Shown piece by piece: positions 1 through 6,081 of a stretch of DNA of 8,314 nucleotides (its first letter is position 1; every line of letters starts with the position of its first letter). A program made the position numbers and the translations under genes. The DNA lies in the NCBI GenBank assembly GCA_031290955.1, contig JAISLJ010000063.1, forward strand, positions 1-8,314. Reading direction: 5' to 3'. The notes below the pieces were generated by a model. The model ran no database searches and was not told the DNA's origin. It saw only the letters and a list, made by a program, of their open reading frames with translations. Origin of the DNA: Zoogloeaceae bacterium (GTDB lineage: Bacteria; Pseudomonadota; Gammaproteobacteria; Burkholderiales; Rhodocyclaceae).

Positions 1-223
1 CGCATCGCGGACATCCTGAAGACCCATCATTTCATGAGCGGCGAAGACCTGGAACAAACCCTGCTCCGATATGCCATGCTCTACAACGAACACTTGCCCC
101 AGACCGCACTCAACAGCAAAACCCCTATGGACGCCATGAACATCTGGTATGCTTCCCACCCACAACTCTTCCTTCATCTGCCAGGATCGAATCGTCCGGG
201 ATGCGACATCCTTGGGGCGCACA
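1..223 (+). mobile_element. 3' end of an IS481-like insertion sequence
   Basis: The left edge holds the end of an insertion sequence, recognised from the transposase C-terminus it encodes (see the transposase entry). Its right boundary is inferred. IS481-family elements normally begin TGT and end ACA, and an ACA lies at 221-223, just after the last transposase-like residues and exactly where the MutS protein read from the other strand stops looking like MutS. The bases before 223 would be the terminal inverted repeat, reading inward on the minus strand as TGTGCGCCCCAAGGATGTCG. The other end, the partner repeat and any target duplication are outside the window, so the boundary could be off by a few bases. 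Confidence 0.65.
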
Positions 224-477
224 GGCTTTGCAATTGGTACAGCGCCTCCAATGCCGCGCGTGGGGAAAGGTTGTCCAGGTTCAGTGTTTGCAGGCGTTCC
301 AGCGCCGGATGCAGTTCGGGTTCCGGCGCGGGCGCTGGGGCGGGCGGGGCGCTGAACAGGTCGGGCTGGATGGCGGAATTTCCAGCGGCGCGTTCCTCCA
401 GGCGCGCCAGTTCCTTCTGGGCGCGTTTCAGGACACGGGGCGGCATTCCGGCCAGGGCGGCAACCTGGATGCCATAG
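1..477 (+). CDS. IS481-like transposase, C-terminal part, reading out of the IS
   Basis: The frame is open from base 1 and is the C-terminal part of a DDE (integrase-core) transposase that would cut and join DNA for IS movement. Recognisable IS481-type residues are RIADILKTHHF, LLRYAMLYNEHLPQ, TPMDAM and a final NRPGCD. In this family the first of these follows directly after the catalytic Glu (an NGxVERF motif), so all three catalytic acidic residues lie left of the window. Relatives stop within a few residues of the PGCD-like end. Here no stop occurs in the IS, and the frame continues from about 223 to 477 as antisense of mutS, giving about 84 residues of meaningless, Ser/Arg/Gly-rich tail. 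The transposase identity is fairly sure. Whether the long tail is made or harmless is unknown. Confidence 0.7.
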   Translation, partial: RIADILKTHHFMSGEDLEQTLLRYAMLYNEHLPQTALNSKTPMDAMNIWYASHPQLFLHLPGSNRPGCDILGAHRLCNWYSASNAARGERLSRFSVCRRSSAGCSSGSGAGAGAGGALNRSGWMAEFPAARSSRRASSFWARFRTRGGIPARAATWMP

Positions 478-2870
478 CTCTGGCTTGCTGGCCCCTCTTC
501 CACCGCATGCAGGAAAACGATGCGCTCGCCATGCTCCACGGCATCCAGATGGACGTTGGCAAAGCCTGGATATTCCTGTTGCAGGCGCGTGAGTTCAAAG
601 TAATGCGTGGCGAACAGCGTAAAACTCCGGTTCTTCTCCACAAGATGGCGACAAATGGCGAACGCCAGGGCGAGACCATCGAAGGTGGAGGTGCCGCGAC
701 CAATCTCATCCATCAGGACGAGGCTTTGCGCCGTTGCCCGATACAGGATGTTGGCGGCCTCGGTCATCTCGACCATGAAGGTGGAGCGCCCGGAAGCAAG
801 GTCGTCGGAAGCGCCGATGCGGGTGAAGATGCGATCCAGCGGGCCGAGCACGGCCTTTTCCGCGGGCACGAAGCTGCCCACGCAGGCGAGGAGCGCGATC
901 AGCGCTGTCTGGCGCATGTAGGTGGACTTGCCGCCCATGTTGGGGCCGGTGATGAGCAGCAGGCGGCGCGCCTCGTTGAATTCGACGTCATTGGCGATGA
1001 AGGATTCGCCCGTGCTCGCCAGCTCGCCTTCCACCACCGGATGGCGTCCGGCCCGGATGAAGAGGCCCGGACGTTCGGAGAATTCCGGTCGCCGCCAGTC
1101 ACGCGCCAGCGCTGTGTCGGCAAGGCTCGCCAGCATGTCGAGCTGGGCGACGGCGCGGGCAATTCGGAGAAAGGCGCGCACCGAAACCTGCAAGCGCCCA
1201 AGGATTTCGTCGAACAGTAGTTTTTCGCGCACCAAGCCACGGTCGCGCGCCGAGAGCGCCTTGTCCTCAAAGGCCTTCAATTCCGGCGTGATGTAGCGTT
1301 CGGCATTCTTCAGGGTCTGCCGCCGCCGGTAGTCGTCCGGCACCCGGCTGGTGTTGGCGTGGGTGACTTCGATGTAGAAGCCATGCACCTTGTTGAATTC
1401 CACCTTGAGATTGGCGATGCCCGTGCGTTCCCGCTCGCGCTCTTCCAGTTCCATGAGGAAGGCGCCGCAATTCTCGTTCAGGGCACGCAGTTCATCCAGT
1501 TCCGGATCGAAGCCCGGCGCGATGACGCCGCCCTCGCGGATCTGCGCGGCGGGTTCCTCAGCAATGGCGCGGGTGAGAAGCGCCAGCGCATCCTCCGGCA
1601 CGATGATCTCGTCGGCCAGTTGCGCAAGCAGCGGGCTGATGCTCCCCTGGATCGCCTGGGCGAGCCGGGGCAGGCCGTTGAGGGAATCGCGCAGCGCGGA
1701 AAGATCACGCGGACGCGCATTGAGAAGCGCGATGCGACCCGCAATGCGTTCCAGATCGGCCTGTCCTTTCAGGAGCGCGCGGATCCCGGCGGCAAGGCGA
1801 CCATCGTCCTCGCACAGCGCGAACACCGCCGTGTGCCGGGCCGCCGCCAGGGAAGCATCGCGCAGGGGATGGTGCAGGGCATGGCGCAGAAAACGCGCCC
1901 CGGCGCTGGTCACGCAGGTGTCCAGCAGGGAGAAGAGCGTCGGCGCGGCCTGCCCGCGCAGGGTTTCCGTCAGTTCCAGGTTGCGGCGCGTCGCCATGTC
2001 CAGCCCCAGATAGGCGGATTCCTCCTCCACCTTCAGGGCCTCCACGTGCGGGAGGGCGCGGGCTTGCGTGGCCTCGGCGTAGAGGAACAGCGCGCCCGCG
2101 GCAGCCAGCGCGGGACCCAGCGTCTCCACGCCAAACCCGGCGAGGGAATGCACCTGGAAATGCTCGGTGAGCAAACGCTTTGCCGCCTCGAGATCGAAAT
2201 GCCAATCCGGACGGCGAGTCAGGGCAATGCGCGGCGCTTGCCCGCCGGGGGATGCGAGCGTCTCCACGAGCGAAAGCTCCGCGCCCTCCGGCACGAGGAT
2301 TTCCGCCGGACGAATGCGCTCCAGCGTGGCGGGCAAATCTTCCGGCGGCACCTCGGTCAGGACGCACTCGCCGCTGGCCAGGGAAAGCCGGGCGAGACCC
2401 ACGGTCTGCCGGATCTGCGCAAGCGCGAGCAGCCAGACATCGCGCCGCTCTTCCAGGAGCGCGGCGTCGGTGAGCGTGCCCGGCGTCACGATGCGGGAGA
2501 CCACGCGCTCGACCGGCCCCTTGGCCGTCGCCGGATCGCCTGTCTGCTCGCAGATCACGACAGATTCGCCCAGGCGCACCAGCCGGGCAAGATAGCCTTC
2601 CAGCGCGTGATAGGGAATCCCCGCCATCCGGATCGGCTCCCCGGCCGATTGCCCGCGCGTGGTAAGGGTGATCCCCAGCAAGCGCGCCGCCTTTTCCGCG
2701 TCGGCATAGAAGAGTTCGTAGAAATCGCCCATGCGATACAACAGCAACATCTCCGGATGCTCGGCCTTGAGCGCAAGATACTGCCGCATCATTGGCGTGT
2801 GCTGGGCAAAAGGGCCTCCGTCGGCAGAAGGCGAACGTGTTTTTGCGACCATGTTTCCGTGGGTGCTCAT
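174..2870 (-). CDS. mutS: DNA mismatch repair protein MutS, 3' end rewritten by an IS
   Basis: MutS binds mispairs and small loops as a clamp and, with ATP and MutL, starts strand-specific repair in the cytoplasm. The 898-aa product carries the mismatch-reading Phe-x-Glu in GDFYELF (F50, E52), connector, lever and clamp regions, then the ATPase with Walker A GPNMGGKS (642-649), the signature SGRSTF (S696), Walker B LMDEIGRG (D721, E722) and ATHYFEL. A Pro/Ala linker follows a likely beta-clamp-binding QPDLF. The C-terminus LSPRAALEALYQLQSL matches the tetramerising end of E. coli MutS (about YRLKSLV-stop). Residues 884-898 (CAPRMSHPGRFDPGR) have no MutS counterpart and are read from the inserted IS. 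ATG at 2870 is taken as the start, but no good Shine-Dalgarno is seen. ATG at 2852 or 2792 is possible, since residues before about 22 are not conserved. All catalytic parts are intact, so the protein is probably functional. Confidence 0.95.
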   Translation of the reverse strand: MSTHGNMVAKTRSPSADGGPFAQHTPMMRQYLALKAEHPEMLLLYRMGDFYELFYADAEKAARLLGITLTTRGQSAGEPIRMAGIPYHALEGYLARLVRLGESVVICEQTGDPATAKGPVERVVSRIVTPGTLTDAALLEERRDVWLLALAQIRQTVGLARLSLASGECVLTEVPPEDLPATLERIRPAEILVPEGAELSLVETLASPGGQAPRIALTRRPDWHFDLEAAKRLLTEHFQVHSLAGFGVETLGPALAAAGALFLYAEATQARALPHVEALKVEEESAYLGLDMATRRNLELTETLRGQAAPTLFSLLDTCVTSAGARFLRHALHHPLRDASLAAARHTAVFALCEDDGRLAAGIRALLKGQADLERIAGRIALLNARPRDLSALRDSLNGLPRLAQAIQGSISPLLAQLADEIIVPEDALALLTRAIAEEPAAQIREGGVIAPGFDPELDELRALNENCGAFLMELEERERERTGIANLKVEFNKVHGFYIEVTHANTSRVPDDYRRRQTLKNAERYITPELKAFEDKALSARDRGLVREKLLFDEILGRLQVSVRAFLRIARAVAQLDMLASLADTALARDWRRPEFSERPGLFIRAGRHPVVEGELASTGESFIANDVEFNEARRLLLITGPNMGGKSTYMRQTALIALLACVGSFVPAEKAVLGPLDRIFTRIGASDDLASGRSTFMVEMTEAANILYRATAQSLVLMDEIGRGTSTFDGLALAFAICRHLVEKNRSFTLFATHYFELTRLQQEYPGFANVHLDAVEHGERIVFLHAVEEGPASQSYGIQVAALAGMPPRVLKRAQKELARLEERAAGNSAIQPDLFSAPPAPAPAPEPELHPALERLQTLNLDNLSPRAALEALYQLQSLCAPRMSHPGRFDPGR

Positions 2871-2888
2871 GTCGGATCGAAGCGGGAA

Positions 2889-2894
2889 AGCATA
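2889..2894 (-). promoter_or_regulatory. probable -10 element for mutS
   Basis: On the minus strand the sequence reads TGCTATGCT, an extended -10 (TGn plus TATGCT), 18 bases before the mutS ATG. No convincing -35 lies 16-18 bases upstream, as is usual for extended -10 promoters. It predicts a very short leader of about 12 bases and suggests mutS can be transcribed separately from the adenosyltransferase upstream. Confidence 0.4.
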
Positions 2895-3121
2895 GCACTT
2901 TATCGGGGAAGAGGAACAGGACGGGACAGACGGCCAGGGTGTTCAGTTCCGTTTGTTTCTATGCCCTGCGGGGGCAGGCCCCTGTGGCTGCTCGCGCCCG
3001 TTTCGACACGGACGCGCTCCAGGAAAAATCCCCGTCGGGGCGGAGATTGGGTTTGTGCGCCATTCCTTCACGTCTACCTTTTGGGGATGGGACAATTTCC
3101 GGGTTCCAGTCAGCCCGGCGT
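2895..3121. other. non-coding gap between the adenosyltransferase and mutS
   Basis: No convincing gene is seen. Frames open here on both strands have no family resemblance. On the minus strand, downstream of the adenosyltransferase stop, CCCCGACGGGG followed by ATTTTT (3025-3040) is a weak terminator-like element with only four pairs and a three-base loop. A second GC-rich inverted repeat (CCTGC/GCAGG, near 2962-2980) has no T-run. Together they may end most transcripts before mutS. Confidence 0.4.
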
Positions 3122-3691
3122 CTATGCCTCCGGTGTGCCTGGCGGCGGATTGCGTCGCCAGAGCACATCGGGTTGGCCTTGGGTCTGGTTCAGCGCCCGG
3201 CCGAGGATGAACAGGTAGTCGGAAAGACGGTTGATGTAGCGTCGGACTTCCCCGGAGACGGTTTCCTCATGGCCCAGACGCACGATTGCCCGCTCGGCCC
3301 GGCGGCAAACAGCGCGCGCCAGGAGCGCCAGTGCGGCAGAACGAATGCCGCCAGGAAGAATGAATTCCTTCAGGCGGGGAAGCCCGGTATTGAGCGCCGT
3401 GGCCGCTTCTTCCAGTTGGGTGATCTGCTCCACGCGAATCACCGTCCGTCCGGGAAGGCTCAATTCCCCGCCCAGATCAAAGAGATCGTGCTGGATTTCG
3501 AGGAGGCGCGCGCGAACCTCGGTCGGGAGATCGCTTTCGGCGAGGAGCACACCCAGACAGGAATTGAGTTCGTCGACTTCGCCAATCGCATGGATACGCG
3601 GATCATCCTTGTTCGTGCGCGAGCCATCGGCAAGGCCGGTCGTTCCGGCATCGCCCGTGCGGGTCATGATCCTGGACAAACGGGTTCCCAT
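3122..3691 (-). CDS. PduO-type ATP:cob(I)alamin adenosyltransferase
   Basis: This 189-aa cytoplasmic enzyme transfers the adenosyl group of ATP to cob(I)alamin, making coenzyme B12 (adenosylcobalamin) from salvaged or synthesised corrinoid. The N-terminal ATP-binding loop TRTGDAGTTGLADGSR (10-25), K28, and R32 followed by IGEVDELNS (36-44) are typical of the PduO/MMAB/YvqK family. So are FILPGG (110-115), VCRRAER (128-134) and YINRLSDYLFILGR (152-165). Length is normal for the family. The start at 3691 is chosen because AGGAGG lies four bases before it (3696-3701) and homology begins there. In-frame ATGs at 3733 and 3781 would add unconserved residues. One oddity is Leu at 123, where relatives such as human MMAB have His in an LHxxR context. 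The diguanylate cyclase lies 93 bp upstream on the same strand, so co-transcription is possible, but no functional link is known. The symbol could be pduO, cobO-like or yvqK, so it is left blank. Confidence 0.93.
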   Translation of the reverse strand: MGTRLSRIMTRTGDAGTTGLADGSRTNKDDPRIHAIGEVDELNSCLGVLLAESDLPTEVRARLLEIQHDLFDLGGELSLPGRTVIRVEQITQLEEAATALNTGLPRLKEFILPGGIRSAALALLARAVCRRAERAIVRLGHEETVSGEVRRYINRLSDYLFILGRALNQTQGQPDVLWRRNPPPGTPEA

Positions 3692-3695
3692 CGTT

Positions 3696-3701
3696 CCTCC
3701 T
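3696..3701 (-). promoter_or_regulatory. strong Shine-Dalgarno that fixes the adenosyltransferase start
   Basis: AGGAGG on the minus strand, followed by AACG and then ATG at 3691. It is the strongest ribosome binding site in the window and rules against the longer in-frame starts at 3733 and 3781. Confidence 0.8.
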
Positions 3702-3742
3702 GAAATGACGAAAGGTGCGCATACTACCACCATCCGCAGCTC

Positions 3743-3800
3743 GCTGTTCGCAGTCCCCGCCGTTCGCGGGACGCTTCGCAAGCCTCATGTGCCGTTCGCA
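3743..3800. repeat. three short direct repeats GCYGTTCGCR
   Basis: Plus-strand copies are GCTGTTCGCA (3743-3752), GCCGTTCGCG (3759-3768) and GCCGTTCGCA (3791-3800), starting 16 and then 32 bases apart. The middle copy lies within a small hairpin, CCCGC/GCGGG (3756-3770). They fill the gap between the diguanylate cyclase and the adenosyltransferase, and the last copy overlaps the end of the cyclase gene. They could be a binding-site array or the remains of a duplication. Chance is not excluded in GC-rich DNA. Confidence 0.4.
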
Positions 3801-5566
3801 GGACCAGGATCCGCGAGGAGCACCTGATTCTTGCCAGAACGCTTGGCCTGGTACATGGCGGCGTCGGCGCGCTGGATCAGGGCTTCCTCGGTCTCGCCGG
3901 GATGGCGGAGGGCGATGCCGGCGCTGAACGTGACCAGCACCTTCTGGTTGTGATGGAGGAAAATGCGTCGAGTCAGCTCGCGCTGGATGCGGGCCATGAG
4001 CGCGGCGGCCTGGCGCAATTCGGCTTCGGGAAAGAGAATGACGAATTCCTCGCCCCCAAAGCGAGCGACGGTATCCTGCGGACGCAGGTTTGCGCGGATG
4101 ACGCCCGTCAGGTGCACGAGGGCATCGTCCCCGGCCGCATGGCCCAGGGCATCGTTCAGCCGCTTGAAATCGTCGATGTCGAGCAGCGCGAGGCACATAG
4201 GTACGCCCCGCCGCTCGGAGCGCCGGACTTCCCTGGCGAACACTTCCCCCAGACCCCGACGGGTCAGGGCGCCAGTCAACTGGTCATGCCGGACGAGATC
4301 GCTCGTCTCCATGAGTTCCTTCTCCAGCGCATGGATGCGGCGCTCCGTCTCCGCCACCTTTTCCTGGGCCTGCTGCAATTCCTCATGGGAACGCAGCGCC
4401 TTCGCCTGGATGTTGCGCGTCTCCCGCATGACTTCGGCAAGCACGGATTCCAGATCATTGATGCTGCCAGCGGCAGCGATACGTTCGGCATAGACTTCCA
4501 GCGTCCCGTGATAGCCGGAAGCCTCGCCGGAAAAATCGGCCAGATGATCCACGAATCCGGCGAGCATGGATTTCAGGGCATCCCGGGCTTCCTGGAGGCT
4601 CATCTTCAACTGGCTTTGCTTGAAGATGATTTCCTTCAGGCGTTGCTCGGCATCGTCCAGGCTTCTTTGCGACAGATTCGGCCCCAGAATTTCACGCACC
4701 ACCTCGACCTGCCCATGAATACGTTCATCATCAATCACCAGCTCGCTGATGTTTTCGATCACGAGCCGCAGCAGACGCAGGAGGCTTGCGCGCAATTCAC
4801 TCTGGTCTTCGCTTGCGAGTTCCAGTTGGAAGGCGAGGCGTTTCAAACGTTCTGGCAGCGTTTGCAAGGCATCCAGCCCGCGCGCAGTGCGCGCGATTTC
4901 GGCAATCTGGCGAGACTCCGCCGCAAGCGCCGGGGCTTCCGAGAGGAAGGCGGGCAGGCAGCTTTCCAGGATGAACGCGGTGATTTCCCGGAACTCGACC
5001 AGCAAATCCCCCGCCTTGCTGGACTTGGGTGGGATGACGGAAGGAATGCCCTCCCCAGCGTCGGGGGGGCCGTTTTCCGTCTCTTTTGTCGCTTCACCGG
5101 TCTGCGCCCAGATTTTTTGCAGCCCGTCCAGGCGGGAGAAGAGCGCGCCGGGATTCCCTGCCCCACCTTCCAGCGCCTGCTCCAGCGCTTCACGTTTCTT
5201 GCCGGGGGAAAGGCGGGAGCGCGTCTCCCAATGCCGGAAAAGATTGTGGAGCAGTTCCCCCCAGGGCAGGTCGCGGATTTCCGCCAGCAGCGCCACATGC
5301 GCGGTGAGCGCGTCGCGGAAGCGCGCCCAGTCCTGTTCCCGCAAGGCATCATCCAGTTCGCGTTTCAGGCGTGTCTGCGAGGCGAAATTGCCAATCCCGG
5401 CCGCCAACTGCCGCAACAGGCGCTCCGGAAAACCTTCCGCCAGTGGCTGCCCCGAGACTTCGGCATAGATATCCCGATAATGATCGGGCGTGGGCGGAAG
5501 GCGGCGGAGGGCCAGTTGGCGAATGGTTTCGCGCGCAATGTCGGCAGGATTCCCGGAAGACGTCAT
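3785..5566 (-). CDS. soluble GGDEF diguanylate cyclase with helical N-terminal region
   Basis: The protein (593 aa) is predicted to condense two GTP into cyclic di-GMP, the second messenger for biofilm and motility control. The C-terminal GGDEF domain begins at DQLTGALTRRGL (428-439). It has the metal-binding Asp in LDIDDFK (D463), LNDALGHAAGDD, the active-site signature GGEEF (504-508) and the inhibitory I-site RPQD (495-498) exactly five residues before it. It should therefore be active and product-inhibited. Before the domain lies a probable coiled coil (about 390-425, Glu/Gln-rich heptads) suited to dimerisation. Residues 9-40 (IARETIRQLALRRLPPTP...YRDIYAE) resemble an N-terminal motif I associate with betaproteobacterial cyclases. 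Residues 45-390 are helical with no recognised sensor and no membrane segment, so the protein is probably cytoplasmic with an unknown input. AAGG lies four bases before the ATG. A divergent promoter is listed separately. Confidence 0.92.
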   Translation of the reverse strand: MTSSGNPADIARETIRQLALRRLPPTPDHYRDIYAEVSGQPLAEGFPERLLRQLAAGIGNFASQTRLKRELDDALREQDWARFRDALTAHVALLAEIRDLPWGELLHNLFRHWETRSRLSPGKKREALEQALEGGAGNPGALFSRLDGLQKIWAQTGEATKETENGPPDAGEGIPSVIPPKSSKAGDLLVEFREITAFILESCLPAFLSEAPALAAESRQIAEIARTARGLDALQTLPERLKRLAFQLELASEDQSELRASLLRLLRLVIENISELVIDDERIHGQVEVVREILGPNLSQRSLDDAEQRLKEIIFKQSQLKMSLQEARDALKSMLAGFVDHLADFSGEASGYHGTLEVYAERIAAAGSINDLESVLAEVMRETRNIQAKALRSHEELQQAQEKVAETERRIHALEKELMETSDLVRHDQLTGALTRRGLGEVFAREVRRSERRGVPMCLALLDIDDFKRLNDALGHAAGDDALVHLTGVIRANLRPQDTVARFGGEEFVILFPEAELRQAAALMARIQRELTRRIFLHHNQKVLVTFSAGIALRHPGETEEALIQRADAAMYQAKRSGKNQVLLADPGPANGT

Positions 5567-5595
5567 CGAACCTTGTCCGGAGTGGAAATGGCGTT

Positions 5596-5623
5596 ATTGT
5601 AAGCGGGGGCGGGCGGATGTCTA
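5596..5623 (-). promoter_or_regulatory. sigma70-type promoter for the diguanylate cyclase
   Basis: On the minus strand TAGACA (5618-5623) and TACAAT (5596-5601) are 16 bases apart, each matching five of six consensus bases. The predicted start of transcription is about 20 bases before the ATG at 5566. The -35 lies in the same stretch as the upstream part of the divergent tRNA promoter. Confidence 0.65.
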
Positions 5624-5644
5624 TCAAACGTTGTACATCCAAGT

Positions 5645-5650
5645 TATAAT
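5645..5650 (+). promoter_or_regulatory. perfect -10 box for tRNA-Thr with GC-rich discriminator
   Basis: TATAAT lies 16 bases before the tRNA 5' end and is followed by TCGCGCCC. A GC-rich stretch between the -10 and the start is the known mark of stable-RNA promoters under stringent (ppGpp) control. The best-placed -35 (TATCAA at 5622-5627, 17-base spacer) is poor. TTGTAC at 5631 is too close to be used with this -10. Confidence 0.6.
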
Positions 5651-5666
5651 TCGCGCCCTTCGAGTA

Positions 5667-5737
5667 GCCCCTGTAGCATGAAGGTCGTGCAGTTGATTTG
5701 TAATCATCAGGTGTTGGTTCGATTCCGACCAGGGGCA
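5667..5737 (+). tRNA. tRNA-Thr (anticodon TGT)
   Basis: A complete 71-base cloverleaf can be folded by hand. The acceptor stem GCCCCTG/CAGGGGC has seven pairs and discriminator A at 5737. The D-stem is GCAT/GTGC. The anticodon stem GTTGA/TCATC carries the loop TTTGTAA with anticodon TGT at 5699-5701. The variable loop is AGGT, and the T-arm is GTTGG-TTCGATT-CCGAC. G1-C72, C2-G71 and the anticodon agree with threonyl-tRNA synthetase identity. It would decode ACA and other ACN codons. Oddities: the D-loop is only seven bases (GAAGGTC), keeps the GG pair but has G at position 14 and C at 21 where A is near-universal, and there is one T-T mismatch in the anticodon stem. CCA is not encoded (the sequence continues CCC), so it must be added. 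A functional gene is more likely than a remnant, given the intact stems and promoter. Confidence 0.87.
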
Positions 5738-5747
5738 CCCTGTCTTC

Positions 5748-5776
5748 TTGTCCTTTTCCGTCGTTTCGGGGATAAT
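5748..5776 (+). promoter_or_regulatory. sigma70-type promoter for rpmE
   Basis: TTGTCC (5748-5753) and GATAAT (5771-5776) are separated by an ideal 17 bases. Transcription would start near 5783, giving rpmE a leader of about 60 bases. No good terminator separates it from the tRNA gene just upstream, so read-through from the tRNA promoter may add to expression. Confidence 0.65.
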
Positions 5777-5791
5777 CCGCTGTTTTCTGAA

Positions 5792-5812
5792 GACCGGCCA
5801 CAATCGCCGGTC
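5792..5812 (+). promoter_or_regulatory. hairpin in the rpmE leader
   Basis: GACCGGC (5792-5798) and GCCGGTC (5806-5812) form a perfect seven-pair stem with loop CACAATC in the predicted 5' leader of rpmE. No T-run follows, so it is not a terminator. Structured leaders through which bL31 controls its own synthesis are known in other bacterial groups. An autoregulatory role here is inferred from position only. Confidence 0.5.
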
Positions 5813-5821
5813 GCCATTGAC

Positions 5822-5841
5822 AAGGATCAACGAGGATCAAC
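5822..5841 (+). repeat. tandem decamer carrying the rpmE ribosome binding site
   Basis: AAGGATCAAC (5822-5831) is followed immediately by GAGGATCAAC (5832-5841), which ends one base before the rpmE ATG. The second copy supplies GAGG seven bases before the start codon. The first repeats an AAGG ten bases further upstream, so there are two tandem Shine-Dalgarno-like sites. Confidence 0.6.
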
Positions 5842-5842
5842 C

Positions 5843-6058
5843 ATGAAAGAAGGAATCCATCCGGAGTATGCGGAAATCCAGGTGACGTGCTCTTGCGGCA
5901 ACACATTCACCACCCGCTCCACCCTGAACAAGCCCCTGCACGTGGAAGTCTGCGCCGCCTGCCATCCGTTCTACACCGGCAAGCAGAAGATCGTGGATAC
6001 GGCGGGGCGTGTCGAGAAGTTCAACCAGAAGTTCGGCGCCTTGCGCAAGTCCGTCTGA
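5843..6058 (+). CDS. rpmE: 50S ribosomal protein bL31, zinc-binding form
   Basis: This 71-aa protein belongs to the large ribosomal subunit, where bL31 bridges the central protuberance to the small-subunit head. It starts MKEGIHPEY and has the four zinc-ligand cysteines at 16, 18, 37 and 40 (CSC and CAAC) that define the zinc-containing C+ type. FYTGKQKIVDTAGRVEKFNQKFG completes the family pattern, described here as residues 43-65. Length is normal. The C+ form can be displaced by a zinc-free paralogue under zinc starvation in some bacteria, and no such paralogue is in this window. The start is set by homology and by GAGG seven bases upstream. It has its own promoter, a structured leader and a terminator, so it is probably transcribed as a single gene. 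Confidence 0.97.
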   Translation: MKEGIHPEYAEIQVTCSCGNTFTTRSTLNKPLHVEVCAACHPFYTGKQKIVDTAGRVEKFNQKFGALRKSV

Positions 6059-6081
6059 CGGACCGCCATTCCGGTTCCCTG

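Noticed and set aside
3025..3040. CCCCGACGGGG plus T-run on the minus strand as a firm terminator
   Set aside because: Only four pairs with a three-base loop, about 80 bases past the stop. It is mentioned in the gap entry but is too weak for its own call.
1359..3218. Long plus-strand open frame (619 codons) opposite mutS
   Set aside because: It is antisense to an unmistakable MutS. The protein is Arg/Gly/Gln-rich with no family features, and it is explained by GC-rich codon use in mutS.
2792..3703. Plus-strand frame covering the mutS-adenosyltransferase gap and the adenosyltransferase
   Set aside because: It is mostly antisense to the adenosyltransferase, and the part in the gap has no similarity to anything I know.
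3781..3781. Upstream ATG start for the adenosyltransferase (219 aa)
   Set aside because: The extra 30 residues are unlike the family, and the start at 3691 has AGGAGG in front.
3902..5602. Long plus-strand open frame (566 codons) opposite the diguanylate cyclase
   Set aside because: It mirrors the cyclase codons. It has no recognisable domain and no ribosome binding site.
5631..5636. TTGTAC as -35 for the tRNA promoter
   Set aside because: It lies only eight bases from TATAAT, far short of the 16-18 required.
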